The notes: a model not told the origin generated them from the letters alone. Counted from the first letter of the stretch, positions 54,061 to 64,000 are shown. The stretch: DNA of 64,000 nt from Diogma glabrata (GCA_963693315.1 OY856188.1:149623197-149687196), one strand, 5' to 3'. Translations and numbers: made by a program.

Positions 54061-54244
54061 AAAAGCATCATATCAAAATCTCCTCTGCATAGCTCTGATA
54101 TGTCAGAACTAACATTGAATCTCATGGAAGAAATCGATATTTCAAAATATCTAGTCATTAAAAAGGAAAATGAAGAAGGTCCGGATGTAAAAGGTGGACA
54201 TCCTGATGCATTAATAATTCATGCAACACGTCGATCTGATAATG
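54061..54244 (+). CDS. C3G: C3G coding exon 6: start of REM domain
   Basis: About 61 residues. 'SELTLNLMEEIDISKYLVIK' is followed by 'EGPDVKGGHPDALIIHATRR', matching human C3G 'GPDVRGG...ILLVHAT' at the start of the RasGEF N-terminal (REM) domain. The acceptor 'cacttaaag' is followed by phase 0; the donor is G|gtaagt at 54245 (phase 1), joined to CC of exon 7 to make alanine ('SDNAYGEAF'). This exon has no long open frame of its own, so homology and phase decide it. Confidence 0.92.
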
Positions 54245-54969
54245 GTAAGTATTTAACTCATGTTAATATTTGTTTTTAATGAAATAAATGTCTACCATGT
54301 TCTAATTTATACTTATGAATAAATATTACATAATAAAATGGGTTGATAAGTAGTTAGTAATAAAAAATAGGATTTGAACTTCTTTCATGAATGAAAAAAT
54401 TCATTTTATTCTCTGTGTTTGTATTTAGAAAACCAAGCACAATTCCTATCAAAACTATGTACTTATCAATCCAATATCGTTATTTTCATTATATTTACAT
54501 TAATAATCCATATATTAAATACAAAACAATGAACACACAATATCAAAACATAAACAAAAATCAATACAAAAAATTAATACTTTTTTTCACTTTTTCCCTT
54601 TTTTTGTGTTTTTATTACTGTGTATGGCATATGTTTTTTGTATTATCATCAATCAAATAAATTTTTTATCAAAAATTTCAAAAAATCATATAAAAATGCA
54701 TAAACCATAAAAATAATTCCAAATCACTTGAAGATGTTGATGAAGACGGTAATACATATTTTATTTTATATTTATTATCTTCATTGTTATTAACAAAAAT
54801 TTACTGCTTTTATCACTAACATTAGATATAATTTGCTTTATTATAAGTTAAATAAATTATTTTCATTGAAATATCATTTAAAAGAAATGTTAAATTTCGA
54901 AAGAAATTTCCGACTGTTTCAGTTAAAAAATTAACAGATACATATTTTAACGATCATTATTACAAAATT

Positions 54970-55140
54970 AACACTTTTTGCCATGGGCACTTTGTGTTTT
55001 TCATTATGTTGATCATTATTACTGCTAAACGAGCAAAAGTTGGCTCCTTAAATTCTTTAATAAAAGTGTGTGCTGTTGTAACCATATTATTAACCATTTT
55101 ATGGCTTGAAATGCATTAAAATTCTTGAAATTTGGAATAT
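54970..55140 (+). repeat. Small repeat with GGCACTTNG word, copy 1
   Basis: 'aattaacactttttgccatg' then 'ggcactttgtg' and, about 100 bases on, 'tggcttgaaatgcatt'. The same pair of words occurs at 57050-57140 and 58800-58920. Probably a MITE or retroelement end. Confidence 0.55.
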
Positions 55141-56459
55141 AAATAAGTTCTAAAATAATTCGTATTTTATATTATCGCCAATATTAATGCGTTTTGCGAA
55201 ATAAGGATCAAAATGTTGGGTATCACTGCAACATAACATCACCTTCACTATCGACTGGAAAAAATAATTACTTTTTAATTTTTGTCCAACATACCCAAAT
55301 CATCGATTTTTATGACAAATCATCGAAGATCGAAAATTTCGATTAGAGTAAAAATAAGACAGACAAAGACGCTATATAGAGTTAATAAAACAGAATTGTG
55401 ATGTGAAGATAATCGTTCAAAAAAGCATGGTTCGATTCCTGAATTACCATTGAATTTGTTTAGATTTCGCGGCGAATTCTAAATAAAACATAGTTTGTGG
55501 ATCAGTTTCGTATAATGCGTTTTCTTTTATGGTGAATTTGTCGATGAATGTTCTTAATAACGTCCAGAATTGTAGCCTTGAAACCTTTTTTGGAGGACTC
55601 TAGTGCCATCCTTGAAGTTTGAGTGATTTTTTCCTGTTCATTATAACTAGTGTCATATTATCATGCTTGACGACATGTAATCGTTGTATCCTTTATCAAG
55701 ATGCCTGCCTATTGGACATTTGTAGCAGCAACATATTACTCAACGAGAAACTCAGTATAAAAGAAAACTCATTATACGAAACTCCTACACAAACTAAGAG
55801 GAACTACAGATACAGATAATCATTATAGGGGCATTCAATGTCAATCCAACCAAAGAATTTTAATTTTCAACCTGACCATTTTACACAATATTTTTAGCTT
55901 AAGAAAAACAAAAACAAACAGATTTCGAATAATTATTCGATTGTTGAAACCTCTCGACTACTATTTATTCGATTGTGAGAATCAAACGATTATTTCCATC
56001 ACTACTCTGAAGCATAGGATGGCTACAATATAAGTACAGTAGAACTAACTTGACCGAAAATCGCAAACCGAAACTAGGGATGCAAACCGAAACTAGGGAA
56101 TTATGAATCTGATTTATGAGTCTTCTTAAAGCCTTTTATATCAAGAATTATTAAAACCAGTTATCAGGAATTAAAGTTATTGAAGTTTTAAACAAGCAAC
56201 TGTTCGAGAAACCTGTCAGTACTCTGTTAAATAGTGGCGAAAAACAAATCATTTCTTTCTCGTGAAAAATTAGATCATGTATCGAAGTGGATTAAAAATC
56301 CTGCCTTGAAACATTTTGTTGCTGCATAAAAAAAGTGAAACAATTCTATGCACGAAGTGACCGTAGAATGTCAGATTTTCACTTCCCGTCGTTCCACTTG
56401 CCTGTTCTACATTCGTTACAACTTAACTATTAACCACCGTCAGTGTGATTAGACAGTAT

Positions 56460-56740
56460 CGATAATTCGTGACAATTTTAATGACACTTTGACAAAAGAT
56501 GTAGATTTGTATGATATAGAATTAATTAATTTTTGAGCGATATTGGACTAAGTGTAGGGAAGCGTTTTATCATTTAGTACGGTTTTCAACAGTTCTGCAT
56601 CCCAACTTCACTTTTTTCTCTGCCGGTAACATTTTTTTTTGCAATTTCCCAACACTATCGCTTGCTATTATGAACCGATTTTGGTGAAACTTTGGTAAAA
56701 GGTTTCAATCAATATGGTGACACTAATTATCTTTTGAAAA
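56460..56740 (+). repeat. Interspersed repeat family C, fragment (copy 3)
   Basis: 'aatgacactttgacaaaaga', 'attaatttttgagcgatatt' and 'acagttctgcatcccaactt' correspond to 12370-12590 and 53390-53520. Confidence 0.6.
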
Positions 56741-56752
56741 ATAGGTATAAAA

Positions 56753-56935
56753 ACAGGAATGTAGAGCCAAAAAACATCGCCCAACTCGTATAGCTGCTCA
56801 ACGTGCACCAAATCTAATGTGCATTATAAGAGAGGTAGACGGAAACGAAGTTGCCGAATGGCTAAACAAAGATAACATTTTTAACCCAACCGATTCAACG
56901 AATTTTAGCCTGAATTGTGAAGATGAGCTACCTTA
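56753..56935 (+). CDS. Small open frame of unknown nature
   Basis: Following 'aaaacag', a frame opens with 'ECRAKKHRPTRIAAQRAPNL' and continues 'MCIIREVDGNEVAEWLNKDN' to a stop (about 59 codons; internal ATG near 56819). The composition is protein-like, and the preceding CAG could be a splice acceptor. I recognise no family. It could be an exon of a nested gene, a processed fragment, or chance. It is not needed for C3G. Confidence 0.25.
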
Positions 56936-57049
56936 ATGATGTAGAAACTAATGTAAAAACGGATTGATGGATAATTAAGTTTTGTTTATTTTAACTGTAA
57001 TATTTAACAAAAGTTTTGAAAAAATTCTTACGTCTTATCATTTGATATA

Positions 57050-57140
57050 ATTAACACTGTTTGCCGTTGGCACTTGGCGTAAGTTTTTAAATATTACTCC
57101 AGAACATGGCCTAACAAGCTGAAATATATATAGAGTAACA
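57050..57140 (+). repeat. Small repeat with GGCACTTGGCG word, copy 2
   Basis: 'taattaacactgtttgccgt' then 'tggcacttggcgtaag' and 'atggcctaacaagctgaaat'. See the copies at 54970 and 58800. Confidence 0.55.
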
Positions 57141-57664
57141 GTAAAATTAGAAAAAAATTTGTTTTCTTTAATTTTCTATTAAACTTATTAAATAAGTTAT
57201 TTGCGTTAAGTAACAAGAGATTGACATTATGTTATTCTTATCATTTGGATTAGGAAGAAGTCTGCTTTTTTCATATATTTTGACTTATACAGGGTGGGTA
57301 GGGGTCTTAAATTACCTGAAAAACATTCATTTTTTCGGTGTTACAGTAGCTATTCTACTTAAACATTTATTTGCTATGTTATGGTTGTACTTCTATCCAT
57401 ATGCTGCTACGCGCCTGCTATTAAGTTAAACATTCGCCTTAACCATTTTCTATAAAACCTTATTCATTTGCTTGTATAAATTTATTGCCTTGTTTAACCA
57501 ATTCTAATAACATCTCTATGTCAGCTTAACATTTATGAATTAACTGAATAACGCTCTAATATTGCGTACCACAAAATATACGTTTAGAATAAATGATATT
57601 TCAATGAATCTAATTATAAATAACTTAGTCGTAAATCTATAAACATATTGTAATCCTAATGTAG

Positions 57665-57833
57665 CCTACGGAGAAGCATTTATCACAACGTTCAGAACAT
57701 TCATATCACCACTGGACTTAGTAGAGAAATTGGTTTATCGTTACTGGCTTTTTATAGTACAAATGAGTGATCATAAGCAACGTGCAGCTAAAGAATCATT
57801 TTCATTATTAGTCAGAGTTGTGAACGATTTAAC
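57665..57833 (+). CDS. C3G: C3G coding exon 7: REM domain
   Basis: About 56 residues: 'AYGEAFITTFRTFISPLDLV', 'EKLVYRYWLF', 'AAKESFSLLVRVVNDLT'. It aligns with human 'CEAFLTTYRTFISPEEL' and 'LVRVVDELC' in the REM domain, which braces the catalytic domain. The acceptor is 'taatgtag'; the donor is AC|gtaagt at 57834 (phase 2), completed by A of exon 8. Confidence 0.95.
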
Positions 57834-57891
57834 GTAAGTATCATTAGCAAAGTTGAAGAACACAAATGTTTGAATTTATTTGTTTTTGCAG

Positions 57892-58410
57892 AACCCCTGA
57901 TTTAACAGCACATCTGATCCAATTATTAATGGATTTTGTTTATCAACTTGTATGCTCTGGCCAGTTAGCAATGGCACGCTTATTACGTGTGAAAATTTTA
58001 GAAAAGGCTATTTTATATAAAACCCAAAAACTGCCGACTCAAAATATAACTTTATCATCACGAGCAGTTATTGTTCAACCACCAACATTACTTGATTTGA
58101 AGCCATCTGAAATTGCTGAACAAATGACATTACTTGATGCAGAATTATTCGAGAAAATTGAAATTCCAGAAGTGTTAATCTGGGCGCAAGAACAATGCGA
58201 AGAACGTTCACCTAATTTAACCAGATTTACAGAACACTTTAATAAAATGAGCTACTGGGCTAGATCCCAAATTTTAAAACAAGAAGATGCTAAGGATCGT
58301 GAAAAATATGTTATTAAATTTATTAAAATAATGAAACACTTGAGAAAAATAAATAATTATAATTCATATTTGGCATTGCTGTCTGCACTAGACTCGGCGC
58401 CAATTAGAAG
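57892..58410 (+). CDS. C3G: C3G coding exon 8: end of REM and start of the RasGEF (CDC25) domain
   Basis: About 173 residues. 'TPDLTAHLIQLLMDFVYQLV' finishes REM. 'LDLKPSEIAEQMTLLDAELF' opens the CDC25-type exchange domain, followed by 'ERSPNLTRFTEHFNKMSYWA' (first conserved region) and 'FIKIMKHLRKINNYNSYLAL' with 'LSALDSAPIRR' (second conserved region). These match vertebrate C3G almost residue for residue, so exchange activity on Rap1 is expected. Acceptor 'tgtttttgcag'; donor AG|gtaatg at 58411 (phase 2). The preceding intron is only 58 bases. Confidence 0.97.
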
Positions 58411-58475
58411 GTAATGTGTAAAAATTAATTATATATTACAAAACTCTACCTAGTGTGATCCTTTTTTACGTTTAG

Positions 58476-58607
58476 GTTGGATTGGCATAATCAAAAACAA
58501 ATCACTGAAGGTTTAAAGGAATACTGCGCTTTGATTGATTCGAGCTCAAGTTTTCGTGCGTATCGACAAGCTTTGGCCGAAACAAACCCACCTTGCATTC
58601 CTTACAT
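58476..58607 (+). CDS. C3G: C3G coding exon 9: RasGEF domain
   Basis: About 44 residues: 'LDWHNQKQITEGLKEYCALI' then 'DSSSSFRAYRQALAETNPPC' and 'IPYI' across the junction. It corresponds to human 'LEWQKQTSEGLAEYCTLID' and the start of the third conserved GEF region. Intron 8 before it is 65 bases. The donor AT|gtaatt (58608) is completed by T from exon 10. Confidence 0.96.
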
Positions 58608-58799
58608 GTAATTATTATTTTACATTTTCTTTATATTGTATTATTATATTCTAACACTTGTAATATTATTATTAATATATATATATTTGTTTTAATAATT
58701 AAAACTAGACGCCCCGATTTATCTTTGTTTTAAATAAATTTAAAATTTGCGGGTACTACTATTACTAAAATAAATATATTGTTATAAATTAAATAAATT

Positions 58800-58993
58800 C
58801 AATTGTGTCGACTGTCGGCACTTGGCGAAACATTTTAATATAAATTAAAAACTAATAACACTTGTTTTATAAACTTTTTGAATCGCTCTTGATAATGGCG
58901 TAAGCCGAAATGCATTGAGCAAAAATTTTTAGAAAATAAAAATAAAAAACATATTTGCGAAATATAAAACAAGTGTTATTAGTTTTTAATTTA
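58800..58993. repeat. Small repeat copy 3, with flanking inverted repeat, in intron 9
   Basis: 'actgtcggcacttggcgaaa' and then 'gataatggcgtaagccgaaa' carry the family words. 'aattaaaaactaataacact' and 'tgttttata' at 58843-58870 face 'tataaaacaagtgttattag' and 'tttttaatt' at 58964-58992. The centre (58885-58920) can fold with a GGC/GCC stem and GTAA loop followed by GAAA. It fills most of the 428-base intron 9. Confidence 0.8.
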
Positions 58994-59035
58994 TGTTATA
59001 AATTATATTAATTAATTATAAATCAAATCTTTCAG

Positions 59036-59167
59036 TGGTTTAGTCCTGCAGGATTTAACATTTGTTCATATTGGCAATCAAAATAATCTTAATGAAAATA
59101 ATATAAACTTTTCAAAGAGATGGCAACAATATAATATTGTTGTAAATATGAAGCGGTTCAAAAAATG
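59036..59167 (+). CDS. C3G: C3G coding exon 10: RasGEF domain
   Basis: About 44 residues: 'GLVLQDLTFVHIGNQNNLNE' followed by 'NFSKRWQQYNIVVNMKRFKK'. It matches human 'GLILQDLTFVHLGNPDYIDG' and 'NFSKRWQQFNIL', the third conserved GEF region and following helix. Acceptor 'aaatctttcag'; donor TG|gtaagt at 59168 completed by C to give cysteine. Confidence 0.96.
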
Positions 59168-59269
59168 GTAAGTGGTTTGATATAGTTAAACGTGCAACTC
59201 ATTTGTTGAATAATCAGTGTCAATCAAAATAGTTATTAATTGTTAACTTTTTTATTTTTATTTCTACAG

Positions 59270-59405
59270 CACTTATCCATTCAAAAAGAATGAAAAAATT
59301 ATTGGATTTTTTGATAACTTTGAGAATTATCTCGATGAGGATGCAATGTGGCAAATTTCAGAAAATATTAAACCACGTGGTGGACGAAGACAGGTGGTTA
59401 ATTAA
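59270..59405 (+). CDS. C3G: C3G coding exon 11: C-terminus and stop
   Basis: The last 45 residues, 'TYPFKKNEKIIGFFDNFENY', 'LDEDAMWQISENIKPRGGRR', ending 'QVVN' and TAA at 59403-59405. Human C3G ends similarly ('IINFFNDF', 'ALWELSLKIKPR'). The acceptor is 'ttatttctacag'. Summing all exons gives about 1,400 residues in this window, before the missing N-terminus; insect C3G proteins are of this size class or larger. Confidence 0.96.
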
Positions 59406-59690
59406 GTAATCTTAAGAAATATTAAAAAATGAAATTACTGTTACGAGATTGCTGTTCGTATCATTTAAAAGTGAAGAGATTTTTTGTATGTTATAATCGT
59501 TTTAAGTTTTTAATTTGTTTTTTTATACCTGTATTTTATTTTATTGTTTATTTATAATTTAAATTAATAGTTTTACTATTTTAGATTTATTTTAATGTTT
59601 TGTTTAGTTTAATTTTTAGTAGAAAAAAATATACTTGACTATAAAAATGATTATTATGCCAAAAAATAAATATAAAATTGATTTTTGAAC
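59406..59690 (+). other. C3G: C3G 3' UTR with poly(A) signal
   Basis: AT-rich sequence after the stop. A canonical AATAAA is at 59665-59670, followed by a T-rich stretch, a plausible cleavage region near 59685-59700. Exact ends need transcript data. Confidence 0.7.
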
Positions 59691-59699
59691 CTTTATATT

Positions 59700-60770
59700 T
59701 AAGGGTATTTTGTTTTATTTTGTTTTTGGTTAATATTATATTATAATTGCAATAACAGCCCTGTCGTTTCGTTTATTCCGTTTTATTGTTTTGAGTTTGT
59801 TACATCCATCCCACATAAGTATTATAAATTTTATGAAGTTTACCAGTTAAGTCCACAATTTGAGTTCGTGGTATGGGTTCAATTACGGGTTAGATTAAAA
59901 ATCAGAAAACTTTAATTGCGTGAAATTATGCTGCAAATATTCACTTAAAATGTATTTGCATAATTTTCCTAATCATGTAGAAAATATATTAGAATATGCA
60001 AATGAAATTTAATCCAAACCCAATTATTTCTCGGAATTGGTTAAAAGGTCATCTTCATAAAATTGATTTAAATGTTTAAAACGGGGTGTATTCAGAGTTT
60101 GGGCCTGGATCCAATTCGAAATTCCCATAGAAGACTTGAATTTTATTTACTTTTGTATGTATATAAATTGCATTTATTTTCTAATATTCTAAGTTGAAAA
60201 TAATATATAGTTTATCTAAGTAGTCATAAGGAAGAAAACGAAATAACTTACAAGTTTTATTGGTGTTGTGTTTTTTATAATTTATTGACATGTGATATTG
60301 TATTTTAAAAAAGGGAATTAGTGTATATAAATATTATTGATTCCGGCAAATCGCTCCATTTATACGCTGTTCGGAATGACGCTGACATTTTGGTTGTTTG
60401 CATAAACCGATTGACTAGGTATGATGATTCCAAATTTATCCGACTACTGTTAGTATTAATTGAAATGGTCGTTTATATATTCGTTATTTCTAAATGTCGA
60501 TAATTAATTAGATTAATTGGAATATTTCTTAATATCTTTTGCGAATGAAATTTAAGGTTTCTATTTTTGCTCATACATAACAGACACTAGAATACATTTT
60601 TTATTTGTAATATCGTAACAGAAAACGTTGAACTCAATAAATCTTGCAGTTCTTCAATCGTAGAACGTCATCGGTTATCAGAGTTACTTTTCAATTGAAA
60701 CAGTATTTTAGTTTTTTATTGCAACAGTAAATCCCCGATACGAAATTGATCGGCGTCCTATACGCCGTAT
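59700..60770. other. Intergenic, AT-rich, nothing recognised
   Basis: No gene, RNA or repeat that I can name. The 60-codon frame at 60321-60503 has no recognisable features. Confidence 0.5.
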
Positions 60771-60779
60771 CACATCACA

Positions 60780-60870
60780 TCACATATCACTGGCAATTGT
60801 AGTAGCTAGTAAGATATCACTAGCCAAGGCGATATCTTAGTGGTGTTGGCGGATGAATTCTATTCATTTA
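60780..60870 (+). repeat. Repeat family B, copy 4
   Basis: 'tatcactggcaattgtagta', 'gatatcactagccaaggcga' and 'ggcggatgaattctattcat' match the copies at 27.4, 27.9 and 37.4 kb. Preceded by four CATCA units (about 60770-60786). Confidence 0.72.
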
Positions 60871-60924
60871 GTTTAGCGTTAACAACTAAATTTTTATTTA
60901 TATAATATGCCTTGTGTTGAGTGG

Positions 60925-61170
60925 TCTATTGGCTAGCACGCTGGACTTAGAACTTAGAGAACCTGGGTTCGAATCCCATCTAGGTCAAAGTGTTTTAACC
61001 AAATATTAATACCCGGTAACACACCGGTTTTCCGATTAACCGATAGTCAACTAATATAGTTGATAAATTGGAAAACTATGGGCATATAAAACATATAAAT
61101 CTATTAAAATTGAGTCTTTAAGTGAAACTCGATCATAAATTTGAGTCAATTTATGATATTAATACAAGTG
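60925..61170 (+). repeat. tRNA-related SINE, copy 2 (plus strand)
   Basis: The head 'tggtctattggctagcacg' resembles a pol III A box and 'gggttcgaatccc' (60964-60976) is a consensus B box. The flanks do not pair as an acceptor stem, so this is tRNA-like, not a working tRNA. The body 'ctaggtcaaagtgttttaac', 'ttaaccgatagtcaact', 'agttgataaattggaaaa' and 'ttaaaattgagtctttaag' is shared with the minus-strand copy at 50262-50500. Confidence 0.75.
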
Positions 61171-62500
61171 AGGGCAACTTATAGACAAGCTCATGTTGCA
61201 TCATGGAACATATACGGCACAAAAAAATGTTCCTTGACGCTATAGGTTGCACGAAGAAACGAGTCTTCATATAACTATATAAATGGTCGATAATCATTGA
61301 AGAAGGGAGTGCATCACATGATCAAGTAATATGCCACCAGTTGGGTTATTTGCAACTCAGTGTTAGTTTTGTTCGTGCACATTCTTTTAACAGCCGCTAT
61401 CGTTGACCGTATGGAGTTTATCCGCCAGAACCCCTAAGAAATCGGGGCTAGTGTCATCTTACTCCTATTGCAAATGGTATGTGATGTCTAACGTTAACTC
61501 GTGTGTCAAGAGCAGGGACTGGAGTAAGCATAAATAAATATGACACCCGTAGATCAAAAATAAAATTTACATATCAACAAATACTGATCATCACTTCATG
61601 CGATATGGAACATGAGTTTATAGCCCGTATGACTCGTGCTATATTAATAAATAGTTAAAATTATCCTTCACATAAATTGCCATTTAAAATATTTGAAATG
61701 AAAGTTTCTTCAGAAAATCTTAATTGAATATTTGATCCATAAGTTGAGAGATCCAATAATACGAGTTTCTTCCCAAATATTAATTTAACATTTGATAGGT
61801 TGAGAGAGATACAATAATGAGAGATTCTTCTTTAAATATTTTTGATACTTAAGCAATAAAAATTCTTTCAAAAAATCAAAATAAATTTGCACCAAAAGAA
61901 CTTAATTGATGGCAACTTAAACTGTTATTATCTTTAGATCAAGAACCACAATCGCCAGCTGTTTCATCAAATTTTAATATCACTTTATTATAAACTTTCT
62001 ATTTAATATTACATTTCATATGATACAAACTTAAAATGAGTAAAATAGATATTACATGAATAACTTTTATTAAACAAGTTAAGAAAAATCAATTCAGTCT
62101 GAATTATATTAAGGAATTTCTAATTCATGAAAATAAAATTAATCTTTTTTGCAATAATGATCAAAAAACAAGACTGAAAAACTATTTTTGTTTTTATTTA
62201 TTTTAACGAAAACGTCGCATGTTAAATTTGAAAATTTATTCATTGAAATGTTCGCCACAAGTTGTTATATCGCATCGTTTTGCGAATGGATAGGAAAACT
62301 CACTACCTAAACACCGGTAAATTAATTATTTTTCAACGGTTTCTGTAAAAACCCATTTAATTGTTACGCTTATTTAATAAATGTCTTGTCATTCTTTTGA
62401 CTGGATTCATATATTCAAAAATATTACTCAGTGTATCGTAAAGAGTTTGACAACTTATTTCCAAAAACTTGTTTTTAATAAATCAAAAAGTGTAATGTTT
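61171..62500. other. Intergenic, nothing recognised
   Basis: AT-rich after 61560. The slightly more GC-balanced segment 61180-61560 looks repeat-like, but I found no second copy in the window. Confidence 0.45.
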
Positions 62501-62502
62501 AA

Positions 62503-62769
62503 ATGAAAACCAGCATCTCAATCGAATTTGAAACAAATATCGTTTACAAAGTTTCATGTGACTGTGGAGAAGATAAAATTCATCAAACAAAACATAAAAG
62601 AATTAACCTAGATAATTATGATGCTAAGAAATTGAATATAACTAAAAAAGTGCAACTAAACATATTAGGTATTTTTGAGCACCATAGAAACATGAATAAT
62701 GTACAGATAATTTCAAAAGAGCAAAATTGCTCTAAAGGAAGTATTTTAGAAATGGTCCAAATTAAATAA
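62503..62769 (+). pseudogene. Decayed Penelope-like element, GIY-YIG endonuclease domain
   Basis: The 88-codon frame reads 'NIVYKVSCDCGEDKIHQTKH' then 'HHRNMNNVQIISKEQNCSKG' and 'SILEMVQIK'. This follows the layout of the C-terminal GIY-YIG domain of Penelope-like retroelements: (V)VYKIPC.CG..YIGQT.R, then a distal HH....D...(I)(L)..E......R..LE...I. The YIG is degraded to 'KIH', and the middle is short. No reverse transcriptase was found beside it. Confidence 0.6.
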
Positions 62770-64000
62770 AGTACACATGAATAAACAAAACGACAAAAAG
62801 TATTTGGAATCATCATATGACAATTGTTTGTAACAAAATTAATATACAATTATTTTATAAATCATTATATTAAATGATTCATTTAAATTAATCAATATAT
62901 TTTTATATTAATTAAAATTAATATATGTATATAAATTTTATGTTTCTGTTTGCCGAAAAGATTTATAAAAATTCAAGTCTTTTTAACAAAGAATTTATTT
63001 TAAATCAATAATAACATGGGTTTAAAACGCTTCAAATATCACTCCTTTACTCTAATTTTTGAGAGTAACTTAAACTGAATGTTCAATTACGCAAGTATAT
63101 ATATACTAAACTACAATTATCCTACAAGTATAACAATAAATAAAGAAAATGACGAAAAAGTAGTACCGTAAAGTACCGATCATTAGGCACCCCTAATAAA
63201 AAAGGATTCGGATGTATTATTTAGTCCCTTGGTCCCAATAATGTTTATGGATATACAATTACTCTTTATAAAATTTAGAATTTTTAAAAGCTGCAAACAT
63301 TTTTTTATATTTGATAGGCAATATTGGCTTTGAGATGTTTTAATGTTAAACGAATAAGAACAATGTTGATAATAAATAATAAACGACTAAAAATTATGTT
63401 GAACGCGTTAAATTATTAAATGTGGTTTGCCGTGGTAATTAGCGAATCAATTTATACCAGCTAGAACTTTTTATTTTAATGGTAAAATCATCACTCGTGG
63501 TAATAGTTATATGTCACTAGAATTTAATTCATGACTATAATATATGAACTTATATGCTTCGCAATAATATGTAATTATAGTTTAACTAGAAGACCCGGTG
63601 AAAATGAATTGGTACCACCTACAATTTATTTGTAGATAACTTTTGATCAGCGATTGTCAATTCTAATCGACATTCTACCTCCAACTCATTGAGATTAATA
63701 ATAGTGGGTGCATAGTTTAGTTTGAATATTATTTTGCTATTGAACGAAACTATTATTTATTTATTATTTATTCAAAAGCATTTATTATTACTATTATTTA
63801 TTATTATAATACAGGAATACAATTTTTTTAATTTTATCTTAATGCGGTATGATGAAAAATATTTTTTATGAAGGTTTTCCAACCCTTAAACATGCAACAT
63901 ATAATTGACTATGGTTTCTTGATCGATTTTTTTGAGTTAAAAGCACTCAAAATATGTCACACCTTCGTAATAAGCTTTTAATAGACGCTATAGTTATATA
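62770..64000. other. Intergenic, AT-rich
   Basis: No gene recognised. A (TTATTA)-type low-complexity stretch lies at about 63750-63815. Confidence 0.5.

Larger units (their letters stand above)
54245..57664 (+). other. C3G: C3G intron 6
   Basis: GT..AG intron of 3.4 kb. It contains two small repeat copies with a GGCACTT word (near 54970-55140 and 57050-57140), a family C fragment (56460-56740) and a 58-codon open frame at 56753-56935. A short 'cacttgaagatgttgatgaa' near 54727 looks exon-like, but exons 6 and 7 already join perfectly without it. Confidence 0.85.

Noticed and set aside
54719..54752. Possible micro-exon 'cacttgaagatgttgatgaa' between C3G exons 6 and 7
   Set aside because: Exons 6 and 7 already join in phase to give SDNAYGEAF as in insect C3G, and there is no convincing acceptor before it.
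57229..57429. 66-codon hydrophobic frame in C3G intron 6
   Set aside because: Leucine/phenylalanine-rich translation of AT-rich sequence; it has no homology I recognise and does not fit the C3G reading frame.
60931..61000. Functional tRNA gene
   Set aside because: A- and B-box-like segments are present, but the ends do not form an acceptor stem, and a shared downstream body with a second copy points to a SINE.

Overview
This is AT-rich, repeat-laden nuclear DNA of an insect (or a close arthropod). The evidence is long introns with GT..AG junctions, long (GT)n and (GA)n microsatellites, R1-, RTE- and CR1/Jockey-like LINE remains, hAT and tyrosine-recombinase element remains, and one conserved gene whose protein resembles insect C3G. 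I do not see enough to name the order or species. One 200-base run of N (7828-8027) is an assembly gap.

The only host gene I can support is C3G (RAPGEF1 orthologue, the Crk-binding guanine nucleotide exchange factor for Rap1) on the plus strand. I could place eleven coding exons between about 10.4 kb and 59.4 kb, and every exon junction from exon 1 to exon 11 keeps phase. Exons 1-5 encode the regulatory half: the N-terminal domain and four PxLPxK Crk-SH3 docking motifs, one each in exons 1, 2, 3 and 5. They are separated by introns of 1.8, 15.0, 11.7 and 9.8 kb. Exons 6-11 encode the REM and CDC25-type RasGEF domains, and exons 7-11 are packed into 1.8 kb. The extreme N-terminus and promoter were not found.

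Region by region: 0-10 kb is a patchwork of tandem repeats and broken RTE-like LINE fragments on both strands. Intron 1 holds an interspersed repeat (family C). Intron 2 holds the most striking feature: two near-identical R1-clade LINEs, both on the minus strand and both inside (GT/CA)n tracts. One is 5'-truncated and frameshifted; the other is about 5.2 kb with open ORF1 and ORF2. A 2-kb tandem duplication carrying more (GT)n and (GTGTCT)n arrays follows. Intron 3 holds CR1/Jockey-like LINE remains, a decayed hAT transposon and a 1.65-kb terminal-inverted-repeat element. Intron 4 holds a decayed tyrosine-recombinase (Crypton-like) gene, an RTE-like fragment, a 165-bp-arm hairpin, a minus-strand LINE and a tRNA-related SINE. 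Introns 5, 6 and 9 carry small repeats. Downstream of C3G lie a second SINE copy, a family-B repeat and a decayed Penelope-like GIY-YIG fragment.

In functional terms, C3G would couple Crk-family adaptors to Rap1 activation; everything else is mobile or repetitive DNA living in its introns and flanks. The best candidate for something new is the LINE family that appears to use (CA)n microsatellites as its target.
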